Assembly (NCBI GenBank): GCA_028695895.1
Contig: JAQVIE010000099.1
Coordinates: 1 to 5,625, forward strand
DNA length: 5,625 bases
Direction: 5' to 3'
Source: Methanospirillum sp.
GTDB taxonomy: Archaea; Halobacteriota; Methanomicrobia; Methanomicrobiales; Methanospirillaceae
Shown: positions 1-5,441 of the stretch, piece by piece
Layout of the letters: each line of letters opens with the position of its first letter
Numbering within the stretch: position 1 is the first letter of the stretch
The notes under the pieces: generated by a model
Told to the model about the DNA's origin: nothing
The model's database searches: none
What the model saw: only the letters and a program-made list of their open reading frames with translations
Translations under genes and position numbers: made by a program

Positions 1-1
1 C

Positions 2-991
2 CGGAAGATAACAAAGGTATGGAACTTTCCTGATGGCATCACACCGGCAAGAACAGGTCTTGATATTAACCAGATGTTTCGAAAAGCCGGAATGAAACAT
101 GACAATATAAAAGCGATGATACTGATCGGTGAAAACCCCCTGGTGACCGAACCTGATCAGAACATGGTTGAACATGCAGTAAAAAACCTTGAGTTCCTGG
201 TAGTATCTGACATCTTCTTTACAAAAACGTGTGAGTTTGCCCATGTTGTCCTTCCTGCCGCCTGTTACGCTGAAAAGGACGGAACTGTAACCAATACCGA
301 GCGACGGGTGCAGAGGCTGAATAAAGCAGTAATGCCTCCTGGTATAGCTAAACCTGACTGGCAGATAATTACTGAACTTGCCTGCCTGATGGGTTATGAA
401 AGGCAGTTTCCTTACAAGGATCCTGCAGATATCTTCAGGGAGATAACGGCCGTCTGTGAACCATACCAGGGGATGACATTCAGCCAGGTCAGTCTTCCTG
501 ATGGAATCTGCTGGCCTTGTCCTTCGCCTGAACATCCGGGCACTGCAATCCTTTATACCGACCAGTTTTATCATCCTGATGGAAAGGGTATCTTTTGTCC
601 TGTTGAATGGAAAGCTCCAACAGAACTGCCTGATTCAAATTATCCGTTCAGGCTGACATCCGGCAGGGTTATCTGGCACTGGCATACAGGAACCATGACC
701 AGGAGAAGTAAAAACCTCAATGATGAGGTGCAGGAAGCATATATTGAGGTTCACCCTGCAGATGCGGAAAAGATCAGAATATCCGACGGGGAGATGGTTC
801 TTATCAGGTCCAGAAAAGGGCAGCTCTCCTGTAAAACCAGGATTGTAACCGATATCAAGGAAGGGATGATCTTTATGCCATCCTTGTTTGATGCAGCCTT
901 AAGCCGGCTGATTGGTACTCCATATGCAGATCCTGAAGTCTCTGAATACAGACCAATCTGCGTTGCTCTTGAACCGGTATCCGGAGGTTAA
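2..991 (+). CDS. fdhA: Formate dehydrogenase alpha subunit, C-terminal half (partial)
   Basis: This is the catalytic subunit of F420-dependent formate dehydrogenase. It oxidises formate to CO2 at a molybdenum or tungsten bis-MGD cofactor and passes electrons to FdhB. The frame is open from base 2 with no stop before the ATG at 74, so the gene enters from the left. About 329 codons are visible of a family usually near 680, so the N-terminal [4Fe-4S] domain and the catalytic Cys/Sec are outside. Visible are the family-typical stretches MILIGENP and FAHVVLPAACYAEKDGT, followed by TNTERRVQ, all in the third molybdopterin domain. Near the end, YPFRLTSGR with WHWHTGTMTRRS marks the C-terminal dinucleotide-binding domain. 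The TAA stop lies 8 bp before fdhB, implying one operon. The family call is firm; the exact paralog and its metal cannot be told. Confidence 0.95.
   Translation, partial: RKITKVWNFPDGITPARTGLDINQMFRKAGMKHDNIKAMILIGENPLVTEPDQNMVEHAVKNLEFLVVSDIFFTKTCEFAHVVLPAACYAEKDGTVTNTERRVQRLNKAVMPPGIAKPDWQIITELACLMGYERQFPYKDPADIFREITAVCEPYQGMTFSQVSLPDGICWPCPSPEHPGTAILYTDQFYHPDGKGIFCPVEWKAPTELPDSNYPFRLTSGRVIWHWHTGTMTRRSKNLNDEVQEAYIEVHPADAEKIRISDGEMVLIRSRKGQLSCKTRIVTDIKEGMIFMPSLFDAALSRLIGTPYADPEVSEYRPICVALEPVSGG
983..988 (+). promoter_or_regulatory. Ribosome binding site of fdhB inside the fdhA end
   Basis: GGAGGT overlaps the last codons of fdhA and lies 11 nt before the fdhB ATG at 1000. This is slightly long spacing, but no better start exists nearby; a second in-frame ATG at 1012 is farther away. 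The arrangement suggests translational coupling of the two subunits. Confidence 0.6.
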
Positions 992-999
992 GAACAGGC

Positions 1000-2265
1000 A
1001 TGAATGGCAGGATGTTGTACGGGTGGTCTGTTGACGATCATATCAGGGAAAATGCAGCATCAGGTGGTCTTGTTACAGGCCTTCTTCTATCACTGCTCAG
1101 CTCAGGCACGGTTGATGCGGTCTGTGCACTAAGGAAAGGGGATGATTTATATGATCCACGCCCGGTCCTGATCACCGATCCTGAAGAGATACCGGGATGT
1201 GCAGGTTCTCTGTTCTGTGGAAGTGTCCTTACAGCAGACTGGGCTTATAGTGCGGTGGAGGCAAATCCAGGGATAAAACTTGCCGTCGTGGTGAAAGGAT
1301 GTGATGCAAAGGCGATTTATGAGCTTATCAAAAGAAACAAACTTGACCGGGACGATCTTTTTCTTATTGGTCTTAACTGTAGCGGGACCTTTTCCCCAGT
1401 TCAGACAAGGTCATTTATCAGGGAAGTCTGCGACATGAACCCTGATCTTGTTGATTCATTTCAAATAAGAGATGGCAGGGTGGTTGTCATATCAGGAGAT
1501 ATTACCAGAGAATACCCTCTTGAAAACATTGAAGAACGCGGATTTGGCAGGCGTGATTCATGCAGGAGATGTGATACCCCGATACCACGGCAGTGTGATG
1601 TGGTATGTGGCACCTGGGGCCTTTACGGAGAAGATTCCGAACATGCCACATTTGTTGAAACATGTACGGATAAAGGGCTGAATTTTCTTCTCCAGGCAGA
1701 AAAAGACGGTTATATCATTCTCGTTCCTGCTGATGCAAAGGGAGTAAAAGCAAGAACAAGAGTTGAAGCTGCAATGCTGACCATATCAGAGAGGAACCGG
1801 AAAGCAATGTTTGCAAAAACCGGAACTGGAATGGAGCGGCTAACCTGGATCATGGAGGAGACATCCAGATGCATTAAGTGTTACCAGTGCTCACATGCCT
1901 GCCCTTTATGCATATGCAAAGAATGTCAGACAAAAAAACCCTGGCTTGTAAAACCTGGCGAAGTGCCTCCACCACTGATGTTTCACCTGATAAGGTTCTC
2001 TCACATCGCCGATTCCTGTATAAACTGTGGACAATGCCAGGACAGGTGTGCAATGGATATTCCAGTCTCACTCATGATGCATGCCCTGCAGGCAGAACTT
2101 GAACAGATGTTCGGATATCACCCTGGTAAACCAGAGGGAATGCCAGTCCTTGCAAAAGTAAGCCAGCATGAAGAGTGGGAACATTACTATGAGAATAGTT
2201 ACCAGAAGATGATCCATCTCTTCAGTCAAAAGATTACTGCAGCCGAGAGGCAAAGAAGAAATTAA
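1000..2265 (+). CDS. fdhB: Formate dehydrogenase beta subunit, F420-reducing iron-sulfur flavoprotein
   Basis: This 421-aa protein belongs to the FrhB/FdhB family (coenzyme F420 hydrogenase/dehydrogenase beta subunit). Family members bind FAD and [4Fe-4S] clusters and hand electrons from FdhA to F420; in hydrogenotrophic methanogens FdhAB can also associate with heterodisulfide reductase. ENAASGGLVTGLL near residues 17-29 and VVVKGCDAKAIYEL near 96-109 are typical of the family. A Cys group at 188, 191, 199 and 203 (CRRCDTPIPRQCDVVCG) probably holds one cluster. Two ferredoxin-type motifs follow: Cys 291, 294, 297, 301 and Cys 340, 343, 346, 350. Extra cysteines at 304, 306 and 309 sit just after the first. 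Length matches the family. No membrane segment is apparent, so it should act in the cytoplasm. It ends 5 bp from a convergent gene. Confidence 0.95.
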   Translation: MNGRMLYGWSVDDHIRENAASGGLVTGLLLSLLSSGTVDAVCALRKGDDLYDPRPVLITDPEEIPGCAGSLFCGSVLTADWAYSAVEANPGIKLAVVVKGCDAKAIYELIKRNKLDRDDLFLIGLNCSGTFSPVQTRSFIREVCDMNPDLVDSFQIRDGRVVVISGDITREYPLENIEERGFGRRDSCRRCDTPIPRQCDVVCGTWGLYGEDSEHATFVETCTDKGLNFLLQAEKDGYIILVPADAKGVKARTRVEAAMLTISERNRKAMFAKTGTGMERLTWIMEETSRCIKCYQCSHACPLCICKECQTKKPWLVKPGEVPPPLMFHLIRFSHIADSCINCGQCQDRCAMDIPVSLMMHALQAELEQMFGYHPGKPEGMPVLAKVSQHEEWEHYYENSYQKMIHLFSQKITAAERQRRN

Positions 2266-2269
2266 GGAG
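2261..2269 (+). repeat. 9-bp direct repeat, left copy
   Basis: ATTAAGGAG overlaps the fdhB stop codon and is repeated exactly at 2903-2911. The two copies bracket the transposase-like gene at 2271-2834. They could be a target-site duplication of an old insertion, but the sequence contains the common TAA and AAGGAG strings, so chance is a serious alternative. Confidence 0.4.
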
Positions 2270-2299
2270 CTTATGACTCCTGAAATAGTTCTTTCTTTG
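2265..2299. terminator. Possible terminator between convergent genes
   Basis: A short inverted repeat AGGAG (2265-2269) / CTCCT (2277-2281) with a 7-nt loop spans the 5-bp gap where fdhB and the minus-strand gene meet. A pyrimidine-rich stretch, TTCTTTCTTT, follows at 2289-2298 on the plus strand. On the minus strand a T-rich stretch lies inside the fdhB end (about 2250-2263). Archaeal termination usually depends on U-rich tracts, so each transcript may end inside its neighbour. The stem is only 5 bp and the support is weak. Confidence 0.25.
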
Positions 2300-2834
2300 A
2301 TGGAAAGCCACAGACCCTGAGGACATCTTCCTGTGTTACAAGCCTTGCCTGCCGGCGTTTTGATGCGAGATCTGAGAGGTAGAAGATGGACAGCGGAATT
2401 GGGAGATCGTAAATTTTCGCATAACTGACCTCAGGAATATCACGGGAGAAGAAGTTCCTGATTGTTCCCCTGTCAACCACAACTCCCATCTCCTGAAGAA
2501 TTTTAGCACTGTGATTAAAGGGATGAACCCTGGCAAGAGTCATACAAAGGTCAATGACAGGCGATCCAAACTTGGTATTAGGATAAAATGGGGCCAGGGC
2601 ATAACAAAGCCGTCCACATGCCTTGCAGTAATACCTGGTCACAAGAACATTGATTATCTTCTTTTTGCCGGCAACAATGATGGTTGCAAACCGCTTTTTC
2701 CGGTTGTCATGATACCTGACCTCCCCCCCGCAGTGCGGACAGCAGTCAAGCAAGGTAAATTCCATCCCTTCCAGTCCGGAAAATGCATTCTGAACAACAG
2801 ATGTAATAAGAGATGGTATTTTTATACTCTTCAC
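2271..2834 (-). CDS. Zinc-ribbon/HTH protein resembling a transposase N-terminus
   Basis: This is a 187-aa protein with a GTG start. I do not recognise a named family. Residues 31-73 form a likely zinc ribbon with CCPHCGG (Cys 31/32 and 35) and YYCKACG (Cys 70 and 73). Residues about 105-129 (FNHSAKILQEMGVVVDRGTI) look like the helix-turn-helix that follows such ribbons in several DDE transposase families. No DDE catalytic region follows: after the HTH only about 58 residues remain, including a hydrophobic PIPLSIFYL and a basic ASKRRQAR. It may be a domesticated or truncated transposase DNA-binding domain, or an archaeal transcription regulator. The frame is intact, which argues against recent decay. 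The Shine-Dalgarno is weak (GGAAGG, 6 nt before the start). It is separated by 82 bp from the gene upstream on its strand, so it may have its own promoter. Confidence 0.75.
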   Translation of the reverse strand: MKSIKIPSLITSVVQNAFSGLEGMEFTLLDCCPHCGGEVRYHDNRKKRFATIIVAGKKKIINVLVTRYYCKACGRLCYALAPFYPNTKFGSPVIDLCMTLARVHPFNHSAKILQEMGVVVDRGTIRNFFSRDIPEVSYAKIYDLPIPLSIFYLSDLASKRRQARLVTQEDVLRVCGFPSKKELFQES

Positions 2835-2916
2835 GGCAGGCCTTCCGAACAGGTATCTCCTATATCATCTGTTCAGGAAACTATTGAATTATCCAGTTTT
2901 GTATTAAGGAGAAGAG
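2835..2916. other. Intergenic gap between two minus-strand genes
   Basis: These 82 bp are the largest gap on the minus strand within the 5306-2271 block. They would hold any separate promoter for the zinc-ribbon/HTH gene, but only weak AT-rich candidates are visible, such as TTAATAC read on the minus strand near 2902-2908. The right copy of the 9-bp direct repeat lies here. No RNA gene is apparent. Confidence 0.4.
2903..2911 (+). repeat. 9-bp direct repeat, right copy
   Basis: An exact second copy of ATTAAGGAG, matching 2261-2269 and lying 6 bp beyond the stop of the cysteine-rich gene. No convincing terminal inverted repeats are seen just inside the pair; only a 7-bp AATAGTT/AACTATT match (2284-2290 and 2879-2885) at unequal distances from the ends. 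Confidence 0.4.
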
Positions 2917-3282
2917 TTAAGAGGGATCTTCGGTCGGAATATCTCCCTGGATAACTTTTTTTCCTGTATCTGCCGGTATAGGGGCGTGTACATCAAGTAA
3001 AAGAAGGTTCATTATCCCGCCACATGACCTGCACAGGTAATACTCATCATGCCAGCAGGAACTGCATCCCCATCTTCCGCAGATTACACATTGCCTAAGT
3101 CCTGACAAAGGGCCTGAACTGTGGCATAGATCGCAGACGTACCTGGAGAAAGATTCCGGATCCCTGGTTGGGGGTTCATTATCCTTTCTCACCCTGCCAA
3201 CCTGGTTTTTTAAAGCCCGGAACATCCTCTCTGGTGAAAGATCATCTTTATTTCTTCGAATCAAACGATTTTTCCAGTTCAT
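2917..3282 (-). CDS. Small protein with four CxxC pairs, double zinc-finger-like
   Basis: This is a 121-aa protein of unknown function from the ATG at 3282. Residues 50-87 hold eight cysteines in four CxxC pairs: 50/53, 65/68, 73/76 and 84/87. The core is CVICGRWGCSSCW, with spacing typical of treble-clef or cross-brace folds that bind two zinc ions (FYVE- and RING-like order). The N-terminal 35 residues are rich in Lys and Arg; the C-terminal 30 are hydrophobic then acidic, with no clear membrane helix. The start is a choice. The frame stays open upstream to a TTG at 3330, but the ATG at 3282 has GAGG 9 nt before it and overlaps the preceding gene by 35 bp; an ATG at 3225 would avoid the overlap. 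It is the last gene of the packed run and may be a protein- or nucleic-acid-binding adaptor (inference). Confidence 0.75.
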   Translation of the reverse strand: MNWKNRLIRRNKDDLSPERMFRALKNQVGRVRKDNEPPTRDPESFSRYVCDLCHSSGPLSGLRQCVICGRWGCSSCWHDEYYLCRSCGGIMNLLLLDVHAPIPADTGKKVIQGDIPTEDPS

Positions 3283-3592
3283 CAAGCCGTGCCTCAAGGT
3301 CAGAGAGGTTTTGAGTAAATTCGTTCTCAAACTGCTTCAATTCAGCGATCTTCTGGGCATCGGTATCCAGAACTGTTCCACGTTCATCCTTGAACCGGTT
3401 CAATTTTGGTCTTCGGACGACTTCATAATCCTCAATAAGCCTGGCAAACCGACGATCCAGGTACTCATCAACTCTGCTTTCAACAGGTCTTCGAAGGGAT
3501 ATCCTTCCGGTAGTGCCCTGAAAGAACCAGAACAGCATGAAGAGTATGACAAGAATGATAAGGATGATAAGGAGTATCTCAATAAGTGTCAT
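3248..3592 (-). CDS. Membrane-anchored coiled-coil protein, third tandem paralog
   Basis: This 114-aa protein of unknown function has one strongly hydrophobic N-terminal segment (about residues 3-24, LIEILLIILIILVILFMLFW) that should anchor it in the membrane. A basic stretch (residues 30-40) follows, suggesting the remainder faces the cytoplasm. Residues 44-59 (YLDRRFARLIEDYEVV) match the motif shared with the two genes before it in the operon. The C-terminus (about 78-114) is charged heptad-like coiled coil. The ATG overlaps the stop of the 73-aa gene as ATGA, with AAGGAG 8 nt upstream. It appears to be the membrane-bound version of its neighbours; the hydrophobic segment is absent from both. 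No enzyme motif is seen. Confidence 0.88.
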   Translation of the reverse strand: MTLIEILLIILIILVILFMLFWFFQGTTGRISLRRPVESRVDEYLDRRFARLIEDYEVVRRPKLNRFKDERGTVLDTDAQKIAELKQFENEFTQNLSDLEARLDELEKSFDSKK

Positions 3593-3810
3593 TTCATACG
3601 CTCCTTAAGTTTTCTGATACGTTCTTCCAGTCTGTCCATCCTGTCCTGTGATTCACGTTCAAATGCTTTAAGACTCTCCGCATCCTGCCTGACCTGCCGG
3701 AACCTTTGTGATAAATCCCTGATATCAGCAGTTGTTGCAAGCTGCCAGTCATCAATCATATGTTTCATCCGGCGGTCAATATAAGCATTCATATACCTGT
3801 CCATGCTCAT
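3589..3810 (-). CDS. Small soluble coiled-coil protein, second tandem paralog
   Basis: This 73-aa protein of unknown function is very rich in charged residues and predicted to be almost entirely helical. Residues 10-25 (YIDRRMKHMIDDWQLA) carry the motif shared with the 98-aa and 114-aa neighbours, followed by TTADI, which aligns without gaps to TEADL in the 98-aa protein. The rest (about 32-73) is coiled coil ending in a basic LEERIRKLKERMK. There is no signal peptide or membrane segment. The start overlaps the preceding stop as ATGA and has GGAGG 7 nt upstream, which strongly supports it despite the small size. It probably oligomerises with its paralogs (inference). Confidence 0.85.
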   Translation of the reverse strand: MSMDRYMNAYIDRRMKHMIDDWQLATTADIRDLSQRFRQVRQDAESLKAFERESQDRMDRLEERIRKLKERMK

Positions 3811-4103
3811 TTTTTCGCCTCCAGTTCTTTTATTGACTTATCTATAGCACTGGCACGATTTTTAAGAAGATCTTTACCTGCATGAAGTCTTCCAATCTCA
3901 TAACTGAGAAACTCAAGTCTTCGTCCGTATTCACTAAGATCTGCCTCAGTGACAAGTCCCCATTCCTCGATGATGGATTCAAAACTTCTCTCAAAGTAGG
4001 AGTCAAGAGTCCTGTCAAAGGTGGGGACCAGGTCTTCAGCTTTTGTTTCAAAACCAGTCAGGCCTTCAAAGATTTTTTTTGTGCTTGCTGACGTTTCAAA
4101 CAT
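3807..4103 (-). CDS. Small soluble coiled-coil protein, first tandem paralog
   Basis: This 98-aa protein has unknown function. A Ser/Thr/Lys-containing N-terminal extension of about 30 residues, missing from the 73-aa paralog, precedes the shared motif at 36-51 (YFERSFESIIEEWGLV) and TEADL at 52-56. The C-terminal third is helical and ends KSIKELEAKK. No membrane segment is seen. AGGTGA lies 6 nt before the ATG and overlaps the TAG stop of the gene before it, so translation is probably coupled. An A8 run in the spacer and a second A8 run in codons 8-11 make this start region prone to slippage. The stop overlaps the next start as ATGA, placing it firmly in the operon. Confidence 0.87.
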   Translation of the reverse strand: MFETSASTKKIFEGLTGFETKAEDLVPTFDRTLDSYFERSFESIIEEWGLVTEADLSEYGRRLEFLSYEIGRLHAGKDLLKNRASAIDKSIKELEAKK

Positions 4104-4113
4104 TTTTTTTCAC

Positions 4114-4491
4114 CTAAATCTTTTTTTCCTCTGATTCTATACGATCCATCATCAGGTCAAGTTTCTCACGCTTGACATAACTCTCAAGACGTTTTAATCT
4201 CCCTTCAATGGTCTTCTGTTTCATAAAGATATCAGTTTCAAGGGCGATATTAGATTCTTCAATCTCTTTTAATGTAGAAATCTGATCTGAAGAAAGTCTT
4301 AAGGCAGGCTGGACTGAAGATGCATTATCTTCTTTTAATATCTGTAGCTTGTCCCGTTCCAGTTCAAGTTCAAGTTTCCTGGTATTGGTCCGCATCAGCC
4401 TTATCTCTCTCATGATCAGGTAAATCATGATGACAATGACAAGCAGAACTGTAATTCCCAATAGACCATCCTGGGAAAAAGAGATATCCAA
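4114..4491 (-). CDS. Single-pass membrane coiled-coil protein with TTG start
   Basis: This 125-aa protein of unknown function has a hydrophobic helix at about residues 9-27 (LLGITVLLVIVIMIYLIM), followed by Arg-rich REIRLMRTNTRK. That pattern suggests a short outside N-terminus and a cytoplasmic remainder. Two coiled-coil stretches follow (about 38-55 and 70-125) around a short Ser/Pro-containing linker. It lacks the 16-residue motif of the three downstream paralogs, so it is a different family of similar shape. The start is TTG, chosen because GGAGGG sits exactly 6 nt upstream and because the next ATG would cut into the membrane helix. Only 2 bp separate it from the stop of the preceding gene, so coupled translation is likely. 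Confidence 0.85.
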   Translation of the reverse strand: MDISFSQDGLLGITVLLVIVIMIYLIMREIRLMRTNTRKLELELERDKLQILKEDNASSVQPALRLSSDQISTLKEIEESNIALETDIFMKQKTIEGRLKRLESYVKREKLDLMMDRIESEEKKI

Positions 4492-4493
4492 CT

Positions 4494-5306
4494 CTATCCC
4501 TCCAGCATCCTGGTGACAAAACCGATTGCATCAGATGATCCGGAGATGTATACGATGTCGCCTTCTTTGAAGACGATATTATTGTCTGACCCCAGGATCT
4601 CTCCGTCACGCTGGACGGTTACAAGTTTTATCTCCGGCGGAATGGTAAGATTACCAACTGTTCGTCCTGCAGCAACCTGTACGCGAACTGCCGCCTTTTC
4701 TCCTTCCATTCCTACAAGAATGCCCCTTATTCTTTTTGCCTCTTCAGGGTCGGCGGCAGATAATTCCTTCTCTATATCAGCGCTGAGCTTTCCTAACGGT
4801 ATCTTATCTATGATAGCATCAGCCGAGCTCTTTGCTGCTTTGCTCACCTTTTCCCCTATAGGCTTAGCATCTTCCTTTACTTTCTCTGTCAGTTCCTTTG
4901 CCTTCGTGCTTATCTGTTCAGCAGTATCTGCTGCTCCTTTCTGAATCTTCTCCGCTGTTTCAGATAATTTTGCTCCGATCTCCTGTGCACCCTCTTTTAT
5001 CTGTCCGGCGGTAGATTCAGCGGCTGCCAGTATCTGTTCATCAAGAGGGATCTTCCTTCTGACATCCACCTCCCCTCCATCCGGAATATTGAGTTTTTCA
5101 AGATCTTCGCTGCTAATCCTAATAGTTCCTTCTTCAACCACAGTATCAGCAAAGACAGTCAGGGTAAGGGTTGCCCCTGCTTTTGTGCTCACTTCCACCT
5201 CTGACTGATCATCAATACCAAGGTATGAAAGGAGTTTTTCATGAATGCGGGCTCTTCCGTGACCGGGCATAGCCCGTTTCACTGCCTGCAGGGTAGCTTC
5301 CTTCAT
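4494..5306 (-). CDS. Duplicated barrel-like domain, amphipathic helix and RCK_C (TrkA-C) domain protein
   Basis: This is a 270-aa soluble protein, first of the six-gene run. The N-terminus (about 8-86) has two similar halves, GRARIHEKLLSYLGI..EVEV (17-39) and GTIRISSEDLEKLNI..EVDV (60-82). This resembles the pseudo-symmetric double-psi barrel of CDC48/VAT N-domains or a tandem AbrB-like fold. Residues about 93-170 are a long Ala/Lys/Glu helix with phasin-, LEA- or apolipoprotein-like periodicity. Residues about 205-270 match the RCK_C (TrkA-C) domain: a GRTVGNLTIPPE stretch, a VQRDGEI strand, then FKEGDIVYISGSSDAI. RCK_C domains regulate potassium channels and transporters by binding small ligands, including c-di-AMP in some bacteria. 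No RCK_N nucleotide-binding domain is present, so this is not a standard TrkA. The ATG at 5306 lacks a clear Shine-Dalgarno. A ligand-sensing or scaffold role is inference. Confidence 0.88.
   Translation of the reverse strand: MKEATLQAVKRAMPGHGRARIHEKLLSYLGIDDQSEVEVSTKAGATLTLTVFADTVVEEGTIRISSEDLEKLNIPDGGEVDVRRKIPLDEQILAAAESTAGQIKEGAQEIGAKLSETAEKIQKGAADTAEQISTKAKELTEKVKEDAKPIGEKVSKAAKSSADAIIDKIPLGKLSADIEKELSAADPEEAKRIRGILVGMEGEKAAVRVQVAAGRTVGNLTIPPEIKLVTVQRDGEILGSDNNIVFKEGDIVYISGSSDAIGFVTRMLEG
4498..4503 (-). promoter_or_regulatory. Strong ribosome binding site that decides a TTG start
   Basis: On the minus strand GGAGGG lies inside the last codons of the 270-aa gene, 6 nt before TTG at 4491. 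This optimal spacing fixes the non-ATG start of the 125-aa membrane protein and keeps its whole membrane helix. Confidence 0.75.
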
Positions 5307-5441
5307 GTGGTTTAATCAGGTAACTATCCTTTTCTAATTTTCGGTATCTTTCAGGTCAGGATGATAAACCGTAATGTATATTCGCTCTTCAGCTCACGAT
5401 CTTGTATCCTTATGTAACTTAAGGACCTTTGGAGATAACAC
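5307..5441. promoter_or_regulatory. Divergent promoter region
   Basis: These 135 bp separate two genes that point away from each other and must hold promoters for both. The best TATA-like element is AATGTATATT at 5373-5382, which reads as AATATACATT on the other strand. On the minus strand it has GCG just before it, as in a purine/AA-type BRE. At usual archaeal spacing it could serve either side, giving leaders of roughly 35-50 nt. A TCAGG TCAGG tandem at 5351-5360 is the only other pattern seen. No structured RNA is apparent. Confidence 0.45.
5431..5434 (+). promoter_or_regulatory. Ribosome binding site of the carbonic anhydrase gene
   Basis: GGAG lies 7 nt before the ATG at 5442 and supports that start, which gives a normal beta-carbonic anhydrase N-terminus. 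Confidence 0.7.

Noticed and set aside
74..76. ATG at 74 as the start of fdhA
   Set aside because: The frame is open upstream to the window edge with coding sense, and the family is about twice as long, so this Met is internal.
2284..2885. AATAGTT/AACTATT as terminal inverted repeats of an insertion sequence
   Set aside because: The match is only 7 bp, and the copies are at unequal distances (14 and 17 bp) from the 9-bp direct repeats.
2511..2954. Plus-strand open frame of 147 codons
   Set aside because: It lies mostly antisense to the zinc-ribbon/HTH gene and crosses an intergenic gap. It shows no recognisable domain, and the minus-strand reading has CxxC pairs and an HTH.
3283..3330. Upstream TTG start for the cysteine-rich gene
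   Set aside because: It would extend the overlap with the previous gene to about 80 bp and has no ribosome binding site; the ATG at 3282 has GAGG at 9 nt.
3311..3784. Plus-strand open frame of 157 codons
   Set aside because: It is antisense to the 114- and 73-aa paralogs, which have ribosome binding sites, ATGA coupling and a shared motif. The plus-strand product is Ser/Leu-rich noise typical of the complement of coiled-coil genes.
4513..4944. Plus-strand open frame of 143 codons
   Set aside because: It is antisense to the RCK_C protein gene, whose domain match is clear.
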